From: Actinomadura darangshiensis
GTDB lineage: Bacteria; Actinomycetota; Actinomycetes; Streptosporangiales; Streptosporangiaceae
Direction of reading: 5' to 3'
DNA: 59,919 bases
Assembly (NCBI RefSeq): GCF_004349235.1
Contig: NZ_SMKY01000019.1
Location: 1-59,919 of the forward strand
The notes beneath the pieces are model-generated. The model was not told where the DNA came from and did no database searches. It worked only from the letters and a program-made list of their open reading frames with translations. The translations under genes were made by a program, and so were the position numbers. Position 1 is the first letter of the stretch. Every line of letters begins with the position of its first letter. Below are positions 36,401-47,473 of this stretch, piece by piece.

Positions 36401-39400
36401 GCGGCGACTCGCTCACCGCGACCCGGCTGGTCGGCAGGATCAGGTCGGCGCTGGGCGCGGAGCTGCCCGTCCGGGCGCTGTTCGAGGCGCCGACCGTCGC
36501 GGGGCTCGCCGAACGGCTCGCCGGCGCGGCCGGCGGCGTCCGCCCGCCGCTGGTGCGGGCCGAGCGCCCGGGCGCGGTCCCGCCGTCGTACGCGCAGCAG
36601 CGCCTCTGGTTCCTCAACCGCCTCGACGGCGTGTCGGCGACCTTCAACATGCCGATCGCGCTGCGCCTCGACGGCGCGCTCGACCTCGACGCGCTGCGCG
36701 CCGCCCTCGCCGATGTCGCCGCCCGGCACGAACCGCTCCGCACGATCTTCCCGGACGGGTCGGGCAGCGCCCGGCAGCTCGTCCTCGACCCGGCCGACGC
36801 CCGCCCCCGCCTCGACGTCACCGGCACCGACGAGGCCGCACTGCCGGCGGCGCTGGCGGCGGCGGCCGGGCAGGGCTTCGACCTGTCCGTCGAGCCGCCG
36901 CTGCGGGCACGGCTGTTCGCGCTCGGCGGCACGCACGTCCTCATGCTCGTCCTGCACCACATCGCGGCGGACGGATGGTCGATGGCGCCCCTCGCCCGCG
37001 ACGTGCTCCTCGCTTACACGGCCCGTGCGGAAGGCCGCGAACCGCAGTGGGAGCCGCTGCCCGTCCAGTACATCGACTACACGCTCTGGCAGCGCGAACT
37101 GTTCGGGTCGGAGGACGACCCGGACAGCCTCATCTCGGCGCAGATCGCCTACTGGCGGGACGCACTGGACGGGCTGCCCGAAGAGCTCGCGCTTCCCGCC
37201 GACCGGCCGCGTCCGGCCGAGGCGTCCTACCGGGGCGGCACGCACTCCTTCGAACTCGACGCCGGACTCCACGCCGGGCTCCTGGCGCTCGCCAGGGAGA
37301 GCGGCGCGAGCCTGTTCATGGTCATGCAGGCCGCCTACGCCGCGCTGCTCACCCGGCTCGGCGCCGGGACGGACGTGCCGATCGGGGCGCCCATCGCCGG
37401 GCGCACCGACGAGGCCCTCGACGACCTGGTCGGCATGTTCGTCAACATGCTCGTCCTGCGTTCCGACACGTCCGGGGAGCCTTCGTTCCGTGAGCTGATC
37501 TCGCGGGTGAAGGAGACCGGCCTCGCCGCCTACGCGCACCAGGACCTCCCGTTCGAGCGGCTCGTCGAGGTCCTGAACCCGGCGCGGTCGATGGCGCGGC
37601 ACCCGCTGTTCCAGGTCGTCCTGTCGTTCCAGAACAACCCCGGGGCACGGCTCGACCTGGACGGGCTCACCGGCGGAGCCGAACCCCTCCCGGCCGGTGC
37701 CGCCAAGTACGACCTGTCCCTCTACCTGGAGGAACGGCACGGCGAGGACGGCGCGCCCGGCGGCATCGAGGCCGGACTCGAATACGCCCTCGACCTCTTC
37801 GACCCCGCCACCGCGCAGGCGATCGCCGGCCGTTTCGAACGCCTCGTCCGCGAACTGGTCGCCGATCCCGACGCGCCCATCACCACCGCCGAGATCCTCG
37901 ACCGGACCGAGCGCCGCACCCTCCTGGGCCGCTGGGCCGGCGGCGAGGGCCGCGACGTCGAGCGGACGACGATTCCGGCGCTGTTCGAGGCGCAGGCGGC
38001 GGCCCGCCCGGACGCGCCCGCGGTCACGTTCGAGGGCGTGTCGTGGACGTACGCCGAGGTCAACGCTAAGGCGAACCGTCTCGCTCACCGGCTGATCGGG
38101 CAGGGCGCGGGGCCCGAGCGGTTCGTCGCGCTGGCGCTGCCGCGGTCGGCCGACCTCGTCGTGGCGGTCCTGGCCGTCCTGAAGGCGGGCGCGGCCTACG
38201 TCCCGATCGACCCGGACTACCCCGAAGACCGCATCGCCTACATGGTCGAGGACGCGAAGCCCGTCCTCACCCTGCGCCCGGGCGACCTGGACGTCGTCGA
38301 CCAACCCGACACCGATCCCGGCATCGCCGTCTCACCCGACAACCCGGCGTACGTCATCTACACGTCGGGCTCGACAGGCCGCCCCAAGGGCGTGGTCGTC
38401 CCGCACCAGAACGTGGTGCGCTTGCTGCGCTCCACCGAGGAATGGTTCGACTTCGGCGCGGACGACGTGTGGACGCTCTTCCACTCCTACGCGTTCGACT
38501 TCTCGGTCTGGGAACTGTGGGGCCCGCTTCTGTACGGCGGTCGGCTCGTCGTCGTCCCCTACCTGACGTCACGCACGCCCGCGGACTTCCTTGCCCTCCT
38601 GGAGCAGGAAAGGGTGACCGTCCTCAACCAGACGCCGTCGGCGTTCTACCAGCTGATGGCGGCCGACAAGGAGAACCCGGGCACTGACCTGGCCCTGCGC
38701 CACGTCGTCTTCGGCGGCGAAGCCCTCGACCTCGGCCGCCTTGAGGACTGGTACGCCCGGCACGACGAGAACGCCCCGACGCTCGTCAACATGTACGGCA
38801 TCACCGAGACGACCGTGCATGTCTCTTACGCCGCGCTCGACCGCGTCCACGCCGCGACCGCGCCCGGCAGCGTCATCGGCGCCGGCATTCCCGACCTGCG
38901 GGTCTACGTCCTCGATGGACGCCTCCAGCCTGTCCCGCCCGGCGTGCCCGGCGAGTTGTACGTCGCCGGCGCCGGGCTGGCGCGCGGCTACCTGAACCGC
39001 CCCGGCCTGTCCGCCGAACGGTTCGTCGCCGACCCGCACGGCAGGCCCGGCACCCGCATGTACCGGACCGGCGACCTCGGCCGCCGCCGCCCCGACGGCG
39101 GCCTCGAATACCTCGGACGCGCCGACCAGCAGGTCCAGCTGCACGGCTTCCGGATCGAGCCGGGCGAGATCCAGGCCGTCCTGGCCAAGCACGAAGACGT
39201 CCGCGACGCCGCCGTGGTCGTCCGCGACGACCGCCTGGTCGCCTACGTCGTCGCGTCCGGCGTCGACGCCGCGGGCCTGCGCCGCTTCGCCGGCCGGACG
39301 CTGCCCGACCACATGGTTCCGGCGGCCGTCGTCGAGCTGGACGCCCTCCCGCTGACGTCGAACGGCAAGCTCGACCGCAAGGCGCTCCCCGCGCCCGACT

Positions 39401-41154
39401 TCGCCGCCAAGGTCTCTTCCCGCGCACCCCGCACCCCCGAAGAGGAGACCCTGGCCCGCCTGTTCGCCGAGGTGCTCGGCCTGGACCGGGTCGGGATCGA
39501 CGACGGGTTCTTCGACCTCGGCGGCGACTCGATCATCGCGATCCAGCTGGTCTCCCGGGCCCGCCGGTCCGGCCTCGTCATCACCCCCCGCGAGGTGTTC
39601 CAGCACCAGACCGTCGAGGAGCTGGCCGCGACCGCGCGGCCGGCCGGCGAAGGCGAGCGGGTCGAGGCGGAGCCGCCCGGCACCGGCATCGGCCGGATCC
39701 CGGCCACCCCGATCATGCGCTGGTTCCAGGAGCTGACCGGCCCCGTCGACGGCTACAGCCAGCGGATGCTGCTCCAGGTCCCCCCGGATCTCGGCACGGA
39801 GCGGCTGGCGGCCGCGCTGCAGACCGTCCTCGACCACCACGACATGCTCCGCCTCCGCGTGCACGGCGGCGAGTTCGACGTGGCCGAACCCGGCACGGTC
39901 GAAGCCGCGGCGCTCGTCCACCGCGTGGACGTCGCCGGCCTCGGCACCGACGCGCTCCGCGCCGCCCTCGCCGAAGAATCGGACAACGCCCGCCGCCGCC
40001 TCGACCCGGTCGCCGCCACGATGGCGCAGCTCGTCTGGTTCGACGCGGGCCCGGCCGCGTCCGGGCGCCTGCTCCTCACCCTCCACCACCTCGTCGTGGA
40101 CGGCGTGTCCTGGCGGATCATCCTGCCCGACCTCGTCACCGCCTGGGCCGGCGGAGACCTCGACCCCGTCCCGACCTCGTTCCGCCGCTGGGCGCAGCGC
40201 CTCGCCGCCGAGGCGTCCGACCCCGCCCGCGCGGCCGAGCTGCCGCTCTGGGACGACATCCTCGCCACCCCCGACCCCGTCCTCGGCACCCGGCCGCTGG
40301 ACCCGGCCGCCGACACGTTCGCGACGGCGAGGCACCGCACGTTCGACCTGCCCGCCGACGTCACCGGACCGCTCCTCACCGAGGTCCCGGCCGCGTTCCA
40401 CGGGCGGGTCAACGACGTCCTGCTCACCGGCCTCGCCCTCGCCGTCGCCGAATGGCGGCATGACCGCGGCGTCGCCGACGAGACCGCCGTCCTCGTCGAC
40501 CTCGAAGGGCACGGGCGCGAGGAGATCGTCCCCGGCGTCGACCTGTCCCGCACCGCCGGCTGGTTCACCACGATCCACCCGGTGCGGCTCGACCCCGGAC
40601 GGCTGTCGCCCGCCGACGTCCGCGAAGGCGGCCAGGCCGTCGGCACCGCCCTCAAGCGGGTCAAGGAGCAGCTCCGCGAGATCCCCGACAACGGCATCGG
40701 CCACGGCCTCCTCCGCTACCTCGGCCCGGCGGCGCGCCCCGCCGCCCACCCGCAGATCGCGTTCAACTACCTCGGCCGCTCCACCGTGCCCGAGGCCACC
40801 GACTGGGGCCCCGCCGGCAAGGCCGACGCCGACGCCCTCGGCACCGGGCAGGACGCCGCGCTCGGCCTCGTCCACGCCGTCGAGGTCAACGCCCACACCC
40901 GCGATCTGCCGGACGGACCCGAACTGTCCGCGACCTGGACGTGGGCGGGCGGCCTGTTCGGCGACGAGGCGATCGAGGACCTCGCCGGCCGCTGGTTCGC
41001 CGCACTGCGCGGCCTCGTCGCGCACGTCGTCGACGGCGCCGCCGGCGGGCCGGTCGGCGGGTTCACCCCGTCCGACCTGTCCCTCGTGGACGTCGGCCAG
41101 GACGAGATCGACGAGCTCGCCGCCGAGCTCGACGGCGAATGGGAGCTGGATTGA
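33478..41154 (+). CDS. NRPS2: C-A-PCP / C-A(Thr)-PCP-E
   Basis: 2558 residues. It begins with a D-C-L-type condensation domain ([24 protein letters not shown] at 137), as expected after the epimerase at the end of NRPS1. A4 (445-930) reads D-T-M-N-L-G-F-I-D with Lys925; I-D before the lysine is frequent in basic-residue pockets, but I do not recognise the code. PCP Ser978. The second module has an L-C-L C domain (HHIAADG at 1160), A5 with the threonine code D-F-W-N-V-G-M-V-H (Asp1674, Lys1964), PCP Ser2018 and an E domain (HHLVVDG at 2203). The start is GTG overlapping the NRPS1 stop (GTGA), preceded by GGAGG. It should add X4 then D-allo-Thr to the chain received from NRPS1. Confidence 0.97.
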   Translation: MNRGDLEDILPLSPLQQGFFFHALVDAGDGDVYTAQLVLDLEGPLDVPALRTAAETLLRRHANLRAAFWHEDLSRPVQVIPRTVELPWEEITASGAEADAVVARERARGFDMTAPPLLRFVLVRTAPERFRLVFTNHHILLDGWSTPVLATELFLLYMQGGHDTGMPRVTPYKNYLAWLAQQDRAAAEEAWRRALDGVDAPGLVAPEAAGRAPRPPRRTITELDGRTTRRLTRAARRHGVTLSTVLQGAWGLVLGRLLGSDDVVFGATVSGRPPELPGVEQMIGLFINTLPVRVRYRQDEPLGTLMERLQDEQTALLAHHHLGLTDIQRAAGHGGTLFDTMTVLENYPFDPSAMDGPLNGVRIAAADSYDATHFPLSFVAVPGENLSLRLHYRPDAFEQPVVEALLARVRRFLEAFADDSGRLIGAVDLASGTERTALAAWNDTAGDIPSGTLPVLFESQAARTPSEAALVCGDTALSYAELNERANRLAHELIARGIGPEDRVALVLPRTPEIVVAILGVLKAGAAYVPIDPEYPPDRIAFMLSDARPALTITADGLPAAAARPGHDPSDRDRVRALRPENAAYVIYTSGSTGRPKGVTVPHAGVLNYFEAHRDAFIDPVSESAGGRRMRFAHLASFSFDTSWMGLLWMMHGHELHLIGDETRRDAEAYTAYVARARIDLVNTTPSHFASLRESGLLADERYLPAHLLLGGEAISESLWDDLRAIPGLTARNFYGPTESTIDTMNQVVGRSERPAIGSPYRNTRSYVLDTALQPVPAGVPGELYLAGAQLARGYLGRPGLSAERFVADPFGAPGDRMYRTGDLARWRPDGTIEYLGRTDDQVKIRGFRVEPGEIENVLAGCDGVVRAAVVVREDRPGDKRLAAYLVGPDVDVAAVRRFAAERLPDHMVPAFTVLDALPLTVNGKLDRAALPAPGTGAAASRAPRSPQEEILCGLFAEILGVSRVGVTDGFFELGGDSLTATRLVGRIRSALGAELPVRALFEAPTVAGLAERLAGAAGGVRPPLVRAERPGAVPPSYAQQRLWFLNRLDGVSATFNMPIALRLDGALDLDALRAALADVAARHEPLRTIFPDGSGSARQLVLDPADARPRLDVTGTDEAALPAALAAAAGQGFDLSVEPPLRARLFALGGTHVLMLVLHHIAADGWSMAPLARDVLLAYTARAEGREPQWEPLPVQYIDYTLWQRELFGSEDDPDSLISAQIAYWRDALDGLPEELALPADRPRPAEASYRGGTHSFELDAGLHAGLLALARESGASLFMVMQAAYAALLTRLGAGTDVPIGAPIAGRTDEALDDLVGMFVNMLVLRSDTSGEPSFRELISRVKETGLAAYAHQDLPFERLVEVLNPARSMARHPLFQVVLSFQNNPGARLDLDGLTGGAEPLPAGAAKYDLSLYLEERHGEDGAPGGIEAGLEYALDLFDPATAQAIAGRFERLVRELVADPDAPITTAEILDRTERRTLLGRWAGGEGRDVERTTIPALFEAQAAARPDAPAVTFEGVSWTYAEVNAKANRLAHRLIGQGAGPERFVALALPRSADLVVAVLAVLKAGAAYVPIDPDYPEDRIAYMVEDAKPVLTLRPGDLDVVDQPDTDPGIAVSPDNPAYVIYTSGSTGRPKGVVVPHQNVVRLLRSTEEWFDFGADDVWTLFHSYAFDFSVWELWGPLLYGGRLVVVPYLTSRTPADFLALLEQERVTVLNQTPSAFYQLMAADKENPGTDLALRHVVFGGEALDLGRLEDWYARHDENAPTLVNMYGITETTVHVSYAALDRVHAATAPGSVIGAGIPDLRVYVLDGRLQPVPPGVPGELYVAGAGLARGYLNRPGLSAERFVADPHGRPGTRMYRTGDLGRRRPDGGLEYLGRADQQVQLHGFRIEPGEIQAVLAKHEDVRDAAVVVRDDRLVAYVVASGVDAAGLRRFAGRTLPDHMVPAAVVELDALPLTSNGKLDRKALPAPDFAAKVSSRAPRTPEEETLARLFAEVLGLDRVGIDDGFFDLGGDSIIAIQLVSRARRSGLVITPREVFQHQTVEELAATARPAGEGERVEAEPPGTGIGRIPATPIMRWFQELTGPVDGYSQRMLLQVPPDLGTERLAAALQTVLDHHDMLRLRVHGGEFDVAEPGTVEAAALVHRVDVAGLGTDALRAALAEESDNARRRLDPVAATMAQLVWFDAGPAASGRLLLTLHHLVVDGVSWRIILPDLVTAWAGGDLDPVPTSFRRWAQRLAAEASDPARAAELPLWDDILATPDPVLGTRPLDPAADTFATARHRTFDLPADVTGPLLTEVPAAFHGRVNDVLLTGLALAVAEWRHDRGVADETAVLVDLEGHGREEIVPGVDLSRTAGWFTTIHPVRLDPGRLSPADVREGGQAVGTALKRVKEQLREIPDNGIGHGLLRYLGPAARPAAHPQIAFNYLGRSTVPEATDWGPAGKADADALGTGQDAALGLVHAVEVNAHTRDLPDGPELSATWTWAGGLFGDEAIEDLAGRWFAALRGLVAHVVDGAAGGPVGGFTPSDLSLVDVGQDEIDELAAELDGEWELD
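37971..39650 (+). repeat. Duplicated Thr A-PCP segment, copy in NRPS2
   Basis: Partner of 30361-32040 at a constant 7610-base offset. Similarity drops in the flanking C and E domains, where the offset changes (about 7592-7605 in C and 7601 in E), which suggests either a recent A-PCP duplication or gene conversion limited to this block. Confidence 0.85.
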
Positions 41155-44100
41155 GCACGTCGCAGCTTGAGGACATCCTCCCGCTGTCCCCGCTACAGCA
41201 GGGGCTCTTCTTCCACGCCCTCTACGACTCCGGCCGCGACGTCTACACCGCCCAGGTCGTGTTCGACCTGCGCGGCCCCCTCGACACCGGCGCGCTGCGC
41301 GCCGCCGCCGCGACCCTCCTGCGCCGGCACGCCAACCTCCGCGCCGGGTTCCGGCAGCGCAAGGAGGGCACACCCGTCCAGGTCGTCCACCGCGCGGTGC
41401 GGCTGCCGTGGCAGGACGAGGACCTCTCCGGCCTGCCCGAGGCCGACCGCGACACCAGGGCCCGCGAGCTGGCCGACGCCGAACGCGCCCGCCCGTTCGA
41501 CATGGCGAAGCCGCCGCTGCTGCGGTTCCTGCTCATCAAGCTGGCGGACGGCCTGCACCGCATGGTGTTCACCAACCACCACATCCTCCTGGACGGCTGG
41601 TCCACACCCGTCCTGCAGACCGAGCTGTTCGCGCTGTACCTGGCCGACGGCGACGACACCGGGATGCCGCGCGTCGCGCCCTACAAGAACTACCTGGCGT
41701 GGCTCGCCGCCCAGGACCGCCCCGCCGCCGAGGACGCCTGGCGGCGTGCCCTCGACGGCGTCCACGAACCCACCTTCGCGGCGCCCGGCGCCGGCGAGCC
41801 GGGCCCCGGCGCACCCGGACGCGTCCGGGTGCGCCTCACCGAGGACCTCACCTCGGCGCTCAACGCGCGCGCGCGATCCCAGGGCGTCACCCTCAACACC
41901 GTCCTGCAACTCGCGTGGGGCACACTCCTCGGTGGCCTCACGGGTTCCACCGACGTGGTGTTCGGCGCCGCCGTCTCCGGCCGCCCGCCCGAACTGGCCG
42001 GCGTCGAGCAGATGATCGGGCTGTTCATCAACACGCTGCCGATCCGCGTCCGCGTCCACCCCGCCGACACCGTCGCCGAGGCCCTGACCCGCCTCCAGGA
42101 CGAGCAGGCCGCGCTGATGCCGCACCACCATCTCGGCCTGTCCGACATCCAGCGCCTCTCCGGCACCGGGACGCTGTTCGACACGATGACGGTCCTGGAG
42201 AACTACCCGTTCGACCCCGACGCCGCCGGCACCGACCTCGGCGGCCTCACCCTCCACGACGTGGACGGTTACGACGCGTCCCACTACCCGCTGACCCTCG
42301 CCGCCGTCCCCGGGCGCGGCCTGTCCCTGCGCATCGACCACCGGCCCGACTTCTGCACCGAGGCCGGTGCGCAGCGCCTGATGCGCCGGTTCGAGCGCAT
42401 CCTCGAAGCCATCGCGTACCGGCCCGGCCTGCCCCTCGCCCGCATCGCCGTCCTGGACGAGGAGGAGCGGACCCGGGTCCTCGAAGCCTGGCAGGGTCCG
42501 GTCACCGGCCGTTCCGCGGGCACCATCACCGGCCGGTTCGCGGAACGGCTGGCCGGCTCCCCGGACGCCGTCGCCGTCCGCGCCGACGGCGAGTCGATCA
42601 CGTACGCGGAACTCGACGTCCGGGCGAACCGCCTCGCGCACCGCCTCATCGGGCTCGGCGTCGGACGGGATGTCCCGGTCGCCGTCCTGCTCGAACGATC
42701 CGCCGACACGGTGGTCGCCTCGCTGGCGATCCTCAAGGCGGGCGGGGCGTACGCGCCGATCCACCACGCCTACCCGCCGGAGCGGACGGCGTGGGCGGTC
42801 GCCGAAGTCGGCGCCCCCGTGCTCGTCGTCAACACGCCGATGCGCGACCGGGCCGCCGGTCTCGACACGTCCGCGGAGATCCTCGTCATGGACGACGACC
42901 CGCAGACCGCCGCGCAGCCCGAGACCCCGCCCGGCGTCGAATGCCACCCCGAGCAGCTCGCCTGCGTCCTGTTCACCTCCGGGTCGACGGGCCTGCCCAA
43001 GGGCGTCATGCTGCGGCACCGGGACGCCGTCGACCTCGCCACCGACGGCCGCCTCACGGGCGGGGCGCACGACCGCGTCCTCGTCCACTCGCCGCACGCG
43101 TTCGACGCGTCCGTCTACGAGACGTGGACGCCGCTGCTGCGCGGCGGGACGGCGGTCGTCGCGCCGCCCGGCCGGCTGGACGCCGGCACTCTCGAACAGA
43201 TCATCGCCGCCGAGGGCATCACCGGCCTGTTCCTCACCACGACCCTGTTCAACCTGGTCGCGGACGAGCGGCCGCACGCGTTCGCCCCGCTCCGCGAGGT
43301 GCTCACCGGCGGCGAGACGGGCTCGCCGGCGGCCATGCGCAAGGTCCTCGCCGCGTGCCCGGACACCGGCGTCGGCCACGTGTACGGGCCCACCGAGGGC
43401 ACCACGTACACGACCCACACGGAGCTGCGGGGGCGGCTCGGCGACCCGTCCGAGACGTCCGCCGCGCTGGGGCGCCCCATCGACGACATGCGCGTGTACG
43501 TGCTGGACCAGGGGCTGCGGCCGGTCCCGCCCGGCGTCGTCGGCGAGGCGTACATCGCGGGTGCCGGGGTCGGCCGCGGCTACCTGCGCCGCCCGTCGCT
43601 GACCGCAGGACGCTACGTCGCCGATCCGTTCGGCGCGCCCGGCGGCCGCATGTACCGGACGGGCGACCTCGTCCGGTGGCGCTCGGACGGCGACCTGGAG
43701 TACGTCGACCGCGCCGACTTCCAGGTGAAGGTCCGCGGGTTCCGGATCGAGCCGGGCGAGATCGAGGCCGCGATCGCCGCCCACCCGGACGTCGCGAACG
43801 TCGCCGTCATCGCCCGCGAGGACACCCCGGGCGTCAAGACCCTCGTCGCCTACGTCATCGCACCGGCTCTGTCCCTCAGGGGGGACGACCCCCCTGAACC
43901 CCCCGGGGAGAAGCGGCCGGTGGACGGCCTGCGCGAGTTCGTGAAGGACAGGCTGCCCGAGTACATGGTGCCCGCCGCGTTCGTCCGGCTCGACACGTTC
44001 CCCGTCGGCCCGAACGGCAAGCTCGACCGGCGCGCCCTCCCGGCGCCCGACTACACCGAGGCCGCCGCCGGACGCGACCCGGGCACGCCCGAGGAGGAGC

Positions 44101-45107
44101 GGCTCTGCGCCATCGTCGCCGACGTCCTCGGGCTCGACCGCGTCGGTGCCGACGCCGGCTTCTTCGACCTCGGCGGCGACAGCATCGCCGCGCTCAGGCT
44201 CGCCACCCGCGCCCGGCAGGCCGGCATCGAGCTCACCCCCCGCGACGTGTTCACCCACCAGACCGTCGAGGCGATGGTGCGGGCGGGGGAGCCCGAGGAC
44301 CGGCTCGGCTTCGAGGTGCTCCTGCCGATCCGCGCGTCCGGCCCCCGGCCGCCGGTCTTCTTCGTCCACCCGGCCGGCGGGCTGGCCTGGGTCTACTTCC
44401 AGTTCCAGCGGCACCTCGGCCCCGACCGGCCGATCTACGGGCTCCAGGCGCGCGCGTTCACCCGGTCCCGGCTGCCGGAGTCCGTCGCGGAGATGGCGGT
44501 CGACTACCTCGCGCAGATCCGGGCCGTCCAGCCCTGCGGCCCCTACCACCTGGTGGGCTGGTCGCTCGGCGGGCTCGTGGCCTACGAGATGGCCGTCCGG
44601 CTCCAGGCCGCCGGCGAGCGGGTCGGCCTGCTCGCCCTCGTCGACGCCTACCACGGCCAGGACCTCGGAGCCGAGCGCCGGGAGGTCCTCCCCGAGCTGC
44701 TGGAGTCGATCGGCATCGACGCGCGGATGGTCGCCGCGGACGGCAACCCCGACATGGCGCAGATCATGGCGGTGCTCGCCGAGCGCGACGACGCCTTCGC
44801 CACCCTCGGTGAGGACGACCTCGTCAACGTCTACCGCAACTACGAGCAGGGGCTCCGCCAGGCCGAGGAGTACGTGCCCGGACGCTTCCGCGGCGACATC
44901 GTGTTCTTCACCGCGCTCCAGGGCCGCGCCGCCGGGTCGCCCGAGGCGCGCTCCAACTGGGGCCCGCTCGTGGACGGCGGGATCGAGGACTACCCGATCG
45001 ACGCCGAGCACCACCTGCTCATGGAGCCGGGCCCGGCCGCCGAGATGGGCGCCGTCCTGGCCGCCAAGCTCGGCAAGCTGCGCAGTACCGATCGAACGCA
45101 GCACTGA
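41151..45107 (+). CDS. NRPS3: C-A-PCP-TE (termination module)
   Basis: 1318 residues. D-C-L-type C domain (HHILLDG at 143), matching the epimerase that ends NRPS2. A6 reads D-A-Y-F-L-G-V-T-Y with Lys957; a hydrophobic or branched residue is likely but not certain. PCP Ser1011 in GGDSI. C-terminal thioesterase (about 1065-1310) with nucleophile Ser1138 in GWSLGG and a late EHHLLMEP histidine; it would release the peptide by hydrolysis or cyclisation. The TTG at 41151 overlaps the NRPS2 stop (TTGA) and has GGGAG five bases upstream; an in-frame ATG at 41139 is the alternative. A Pro-rich insertion from a GC palindromic repeat lies between A8 and A9 (about 909-922). Confidence 0.95.
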   Translation: MSTSQLEDILPLSPLQQGLFFHALYDSGRDVYTAQVVFDLRGPLDTGALRAAAATLLRRHANLRAGFRQRKEGTPVQVVHRAVRLPWQDEDLSGLPEADRDTRARELADAERARPFDMAKPPLLRFLLIKLADGLHRMVFTNHHILLDGWSTPVLQTELFALYLADGDDTGMPRVAPYKNYLAWLAAQDRPAAEDAWRRALDGVHEPTFAAPGAGEPGPGAPGRVRVRLTEDLTSALNARARSQGVTLNTVLQLAWGTLLGGLTGSTDVVFGAAVSGRPPELAGVEQMIGLFINTLPIRVRVHPADTVAEALTRLQDEQAALMPHHHLGLSDIQRLSGTGTLFDTMTVLENYPFDPDAAGTDLGGLTLHDVDGYDASHYPLTLAAVPGRGLSLRIDHRPDFCTEAGAQRLMRRFERILEAIAYRPGLPLARIAVLDEEERTRVLEAWQGPVTGRSAGTITGRFAERLAGSPDAVAVRADGESITYAELDVRANRLAHRLIGLGVGRDVPVAVLLERSADTVVASLAILKAGGAYAPIHHAYPPERTAWAVAEVGAPVLVVNTPMRDRAAGLDTSAEILVMDDDPQTAAQPETPPGVECHPEQLACVLFTSGSTGLPKGVMLRHRDAVDLATDGRLTGGAHDRVLVHSPHAFDASVYETWTPLLRGGTAVVAPPGRLDAGTLEQIIAAEGITGLFLTTTLFNLVADERPHAFAPLREVLTGGETGSPAAMRKVLAACPDTGVGHVYGPTEGTTYTTHTELRGRLGDPSETSAALGRPIDDMRVYVLDQGLRPVPPGVVGEAYIAGAGVGRGYLRRPSLTAGRYVADPFGAPGGRMYRTGDLVRWRSDGDLEYVDRADFQVKVRGFRIEPGEIEAAIAAHPDVANVAVIAREDTPGVKTLVAYVIAPALSLRGDDPPEPPGEKRPVDGLREFVKDRLPEYMVPAAFVRLDTFPVGPNGKLDRRALPAPDYTEAAAGRDPGTPEEERLCAIVADVLGLDRVGADAGFFDLGGDSIAALRLATRARQAGIELTPRDVFTHQTVEAMVRAGEPEDRLGFEVLLPIRASGPRPPVFFVHPAGGLAWVYFQFQRHLGPDRPIYGLQARAFTRSRLPESVAEMAVDYLAQIRAVQPCGPYHLVGWSLGGLVAYEMAVRLQAAGERVGLLALVDAYHGQDLGAERREVLPELLESIGIDARMVAADGNPDMAQIMAVLAERDDAFATLGEDDLVNVYRNYEQGLRQAEEYVPGRFRGDIVFFTALQGRAAGSPEARSNWGPLVDGGIEDYPIDAEHHLLMEPGPAAEMGAVLAAKLGKLRSTDRTQH
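43875..43906 (+). repeat. GC-rich palindromic repeat, copy 3 (in frame inside NRPS3 A6)
   Basis: CTCAGGGGGGACGACCCCCC followed by TGAACCCCCCGG, the same orientation as copy 1. It encodes roughly [11 protein letters not shown] within the small subdomain of A6, between A8 and A9, and keeps the frame. Confidence 0.65.
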
Positions 45108-45122
45108 TTGAAAGGGACACCG

Positions 45123-45332
45123 ATGACGAACCCCTTCGAGGACCCCGACGGCACCTACGTCGTCCTCGTCAACGACGAGGGCCAGCACTCGCTGTGGCCG
45201 ACCTTCGCCGACGTCCCCGCCGGGTGGACGGTCGCCAAGGAGGAGGACACCCGGCAGGCGTGCCTCGAGTACATCGAGGCGAACTGGACCGACATGCGGC
45301 CGAAGAGCCTCATCGAGGCCATGGGTGACTGA
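45123..45332 (+). CDS. mbtH: MbtH-family protein
   Basis: 69 residues: [43 protein letters not shown] then [15 protein letters not shown]. The invariant SLWP tryptophan, the PxGW and the TDMRPKSL motif identify an MbtH-like protein, a small chaperone-like partner that binds adenylation domains and supports their solubility and activity. The ATG at 45123 has AAAGGGA upstream. It lies 15 bases after NRPS3 and overlaps the GNAT start, so it belongs to the NRPS operon. It may bind the discrete adenylation core as well as the cis A domains. Confidence 0.96.
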   Translation: MTNPFEDPDGTYVVLVNDEGQHSLWPTFADVPAGWTVAKEEDTRQACLEYIEANWTDMRPKSLIEAMGD

Positions 45333-45951
45333 CGTCGCGATCTCCGCGGTCACCGAGTGGACGATGGAGATGCCGGACGCCGCCGACCTGCGCCCCGCCC
45401 CGCTGCCGGGCGTCGAGATGACGTTCACCCTCGCCCGGCTGCCGTCCGCCGACCTGAACCGGGCCCTGTACGCGGCCGTCGGCGCCCGCGTCTGCTGGAC
45501 GGACCGCTTCCCGTGGACGCACGAGCGCTGGCGGGCCTGGGTGGAGCGCCTCGAGCTGTCCACGTGGATCGCGATGGCCGAGGGGACGGTCGCCGGCTTC
45601 TTCGAGATCGAGGCGCAGCCCGGCGGCGACACCGAGATCCACCTGGTCGGGCTCACCCCCGCGTTCGTCGGCCGCGGCTACGGCGGCTACCTCGTCGAGC
45701 AGTGCACCCGCCGCGCCTGGCAGCGCGGCGAGCTGTGGGCGCCGGCCGCGGGCCCCGCGTCCCGGGTCTGGCTGCGCACCAGCAGCCTCGACCACCCGAA
45801 CGCGATCGCGAACTACCGGCGGCGGGGCTTCAAGGTGGCGGCGGAGAGCACCGCGCCGAAGCTCGTCCCAGACCCGAGGATCGCGCCCTGGCCGCTGCCG
45901 CGGGACCCGCGCCACAAAGCGGACCATCCGCAGCCACTGCGAGATCGGTGA
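45325..45951 (+). CDS. GNAT family N-acetyltransferase (C-terminus possibly altered by IS remnant)
   Basis: 208 residues with the GNAT core: [40 protein letters not shown] contains the acetyl-CoA pyrophosphate-binding R-G-x-G-x-G/A loop (GRGYGG), then [23 protein letters not shown]. The start is GTG at 45325, inside the mbtH gene, implying coupling and a role in the pathway, for example acylating an amino group of the peptide or a precursor. The last 15 or so residues ([13 protein letters not shown]) run into DNA that on the other strand encodes a TnpB fragment, so the natural C-terminus may have been replaced. The acceptor is unknown. Confidence 0.85.
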   Translation: MTDVAISAVTEWTMEMPDAADLRPAPLPGVEMTFTLARLPSADLNRALYAAVGARVCWTDRFPWTHERWRAWVERLELSTWIAMAEGTVAGFFEIEAQPGGDTEIHLVGLTPAFVGRGYGGYLVEQCTRRAWQRGELWAPAAGPASRVWLRTSSLDHPNAIANYRRRGFKVAAESTAPKLVPDPRIAPWPLPRDPRHKADHPQPLRDR

Positions 45952-46515
45952 TGCCCAGGTCGATCCCGACTGCATCACCGGTGGCGGGCAGAGGGGCAGG
46001 ATCGGCGACGTCCACGGTGAGCGAGACGTACCACGTGCCGTCACGTTCGCGGGAAACCGTCACCGTTGTCGGGTCGACCGATGCCACGTCGATATCGGCC
46101 CAGGACCACACGAATGTCAGCGGCCCGGTCATCTTGGCCAAGAACAGTTCACTGCCGCGCATCCGGAACGCCGAACGGGAATAGGTGGCGGCTTGTCTGC
46201 CTTCGCGGGACTTGAAACGGGGATAGCGAGCGCGCTTGGCGAAGAAGTTCGCGAAGGCGGTGGACTGGTGCCGTATCGTCTGCTGCAGCGGTACCGACGA
46301 GACCTCGTTGAGAACGCCAGTTGCTCGGTCCTCTTCAGATGCGTCAGGTACCGGTCCGATTGGGCGTAGGACATGCGGGTTCCCTGGGTGCGGTAGTGGT
46401 GGGTGCGCCAGTCCAGCACCTGGTTCCAAACCTTGCGTACACACCCGAACGTGCGGTTCAGCACCGCCGCCTGCTCGGGAGCCGGATACGCCCGGCACTT
46501 GTACGCCGTCCTCAT
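45924..46515 (-). pseudogene. tnpB: TnpB (IS200/IS605 family) remnant, frameshifted and truncated
   Basis: The minus-strand ATG at 46515 opens MRTAYKCRAYPAPEQAAVLNRTFGCVRKVWNQVLDWRTHHYRTQG up to LKRTEQLAF, the typical TnpB N-terminus. Homology then continues in another frame (LNEVSSVPLQQTIRHQSTAFANFFAKRARYPRFKSREG), consistent with loss of one base near 46312. It ends at [16 protein letters not shown], the RuvC-I motif with its Asp. RuvC-II, the zinc finger and RuvC-III are missing because the sequence passes into the GNAT gene. It cannot make an active RNA-guided nuclease. It splits the NRPS operon between GNAT and the type II thioesterase. Confidence 0.88.
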
Positions 46516-46633
46516 GGATGGTTACTTTGCGACAGGGCGAATCGTGTTAAGAATTCTGGCCGGATGTCGGCGGACTTCGCTCCAGGTCAGGCACGGCCAT
46601 GCCGGGCCGCTGCTGACAGGGTCCGAGTTGCTC

Positions 46634-46654
46634 CCCCGGCATAAGAGGCCGGGG
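46634..46654. repeat. Small hairpin between TnpB remnant and thioesterase
   Basis: CCCCGGC-ATAAGAG-GCCGGGG, a perfect 7-bp stem and 7-base loop, ending 17 bases before the thioesterase start. It could be a subterminal IS200/IS605 hairpin or a local terminator or leader element; which of these cannot be decided here. Confidence 0.4.
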
Positions 46655-46671
46655 TGTCCTTTGGAGGTTTC

Positions 46672-47409
46672 GTGACTTGGTTCCGCTGCCCCGAGAAGCG
46701 GCCCTGGGCGTCGATGCGGCTGTTCTGCCTGCCGCACGCGGGCGGGTCGGCGGTGTCCTACCGGCCGTGGGCCAAGGCGGCCGGCCCGGCCGTTGAGGTG
46801 CAGGCCGTCCAGTACCCGGGCCGCGCCGACCGGATGGCGGACGCCCTCGTCACCGACGCGCACCAGCTCGCGCGCCTCGTCGCCGGGGCGATGGCGCCGC
46901 TGCTGGACCGGCCCGCCGCGCTGTTCGGGCACAGCATGGGCGCCGTCCTCGCCTACGAGGTGGCGCGGCTGCTGCAGGAACGGGGCAGCGCCCCGGTGCA
47001 CGTGTTCGCCTCCGGCGCCCGCCCGCCGCACGACCGCGGCGGCGACCGCGTCGCCGACGGGGACGACGACCGCATCGTCGCCGAGATGATCAAGCTCGGC
47101 GGCACCGACGCCGAGGTGCTGCGGGATCCGGAGCTGCGCGAGCTCGTGCTGCCCTACGTCCGCAACGACTTCGCGCTGATCGAGCGCTACGAGCACCGGC
47201 CCGGGACCAGGCTGACCGTCCCGCTGACCGCGATCGTCGGGGACGACGACCCGCACGTGACCCCCGAGCAGGCCCGCGGCTGGGCCGGGGTCACCGACGG
47301 GCGGTTCGCCCTCAGGGTGCTTCCGGGCGGCCACTTCTACCTGACCGAGCAGCAGCCCGCGGTGATCGCCGAGGTCCTCCGCACGCTCGAAGTACCCGCG
47401 GCCGGGTAA
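46672..47409 (+). CDS. Type II thioesterase
   Basis: 245 residues, discrete editing thioesterase of the NRPS/PKS type. LFCLPHAGGSAVSYRPWA is the usual opening, FGHSMGAVLAYEVARLLQ holds the nucleophile Ser in GHSMG, and GGHFYL carries the histidine. It hydrolyses mis-primed acyl or stalled groups from carrier proteins. The GTG at 46672 has GGAGG four bases upstream. It is in the same direction as the NRPS genes but separated from them by the TnpB remnant, so it was probably once contiguous with mbtH-GNAT. It ends at a strong bidirectional hairpin that marks the cluster's right edge. Confidence 0.94.
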   Translation: MTWFRCPEKRPWASMRLFCLPHAGGSAVSYRPWAKAAGPAVEVQAVQYPGRADRMADALVTDAHQLARLVAGAMAPLLDRPAALFGHSMGAVLAYEVARLLQERGSAPVHVFASGARPPHDRGGDRVADGDDDRIVAEMIKLGGTDAEVLRDPELRELVLPYVRNDFALIERYEHRPGTRLTVPLTAIVGDDDPHVTPEQARGWAGVTDGRFALRVLPGGHFYLTEQQPAVIAEVLRTLEVPAAG

Positions 47410-47413
47410 TCCG

Positions 47414-47454
47414 GGCAGGCCGTCCCCATGGAGTCCGTACGGGGACGGCCTGCC
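47414..47454. terminator. Bidirectional terminator at the right end of the NRPS cluster
   Basis: Perfect 14-bp stem GGCAGGCCGTCCCC (47414-47427) with 47441-47454 and a 13-base loop, between the convergent thioesterase and protease genes. Confidence 0.82.
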
Positions 47455-47473
47455 GCTCATGGGAGCCTCCTGA

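Noticed and set aside
19693..47409. Calling the cluster a siderophore pathway
   Set aside because: An EntF-like starter domain, sbnAB and Thr modules hint at it, but there are no catecholate, hydroxamate, iron-uptake or export genes in the window, so the class is left open.
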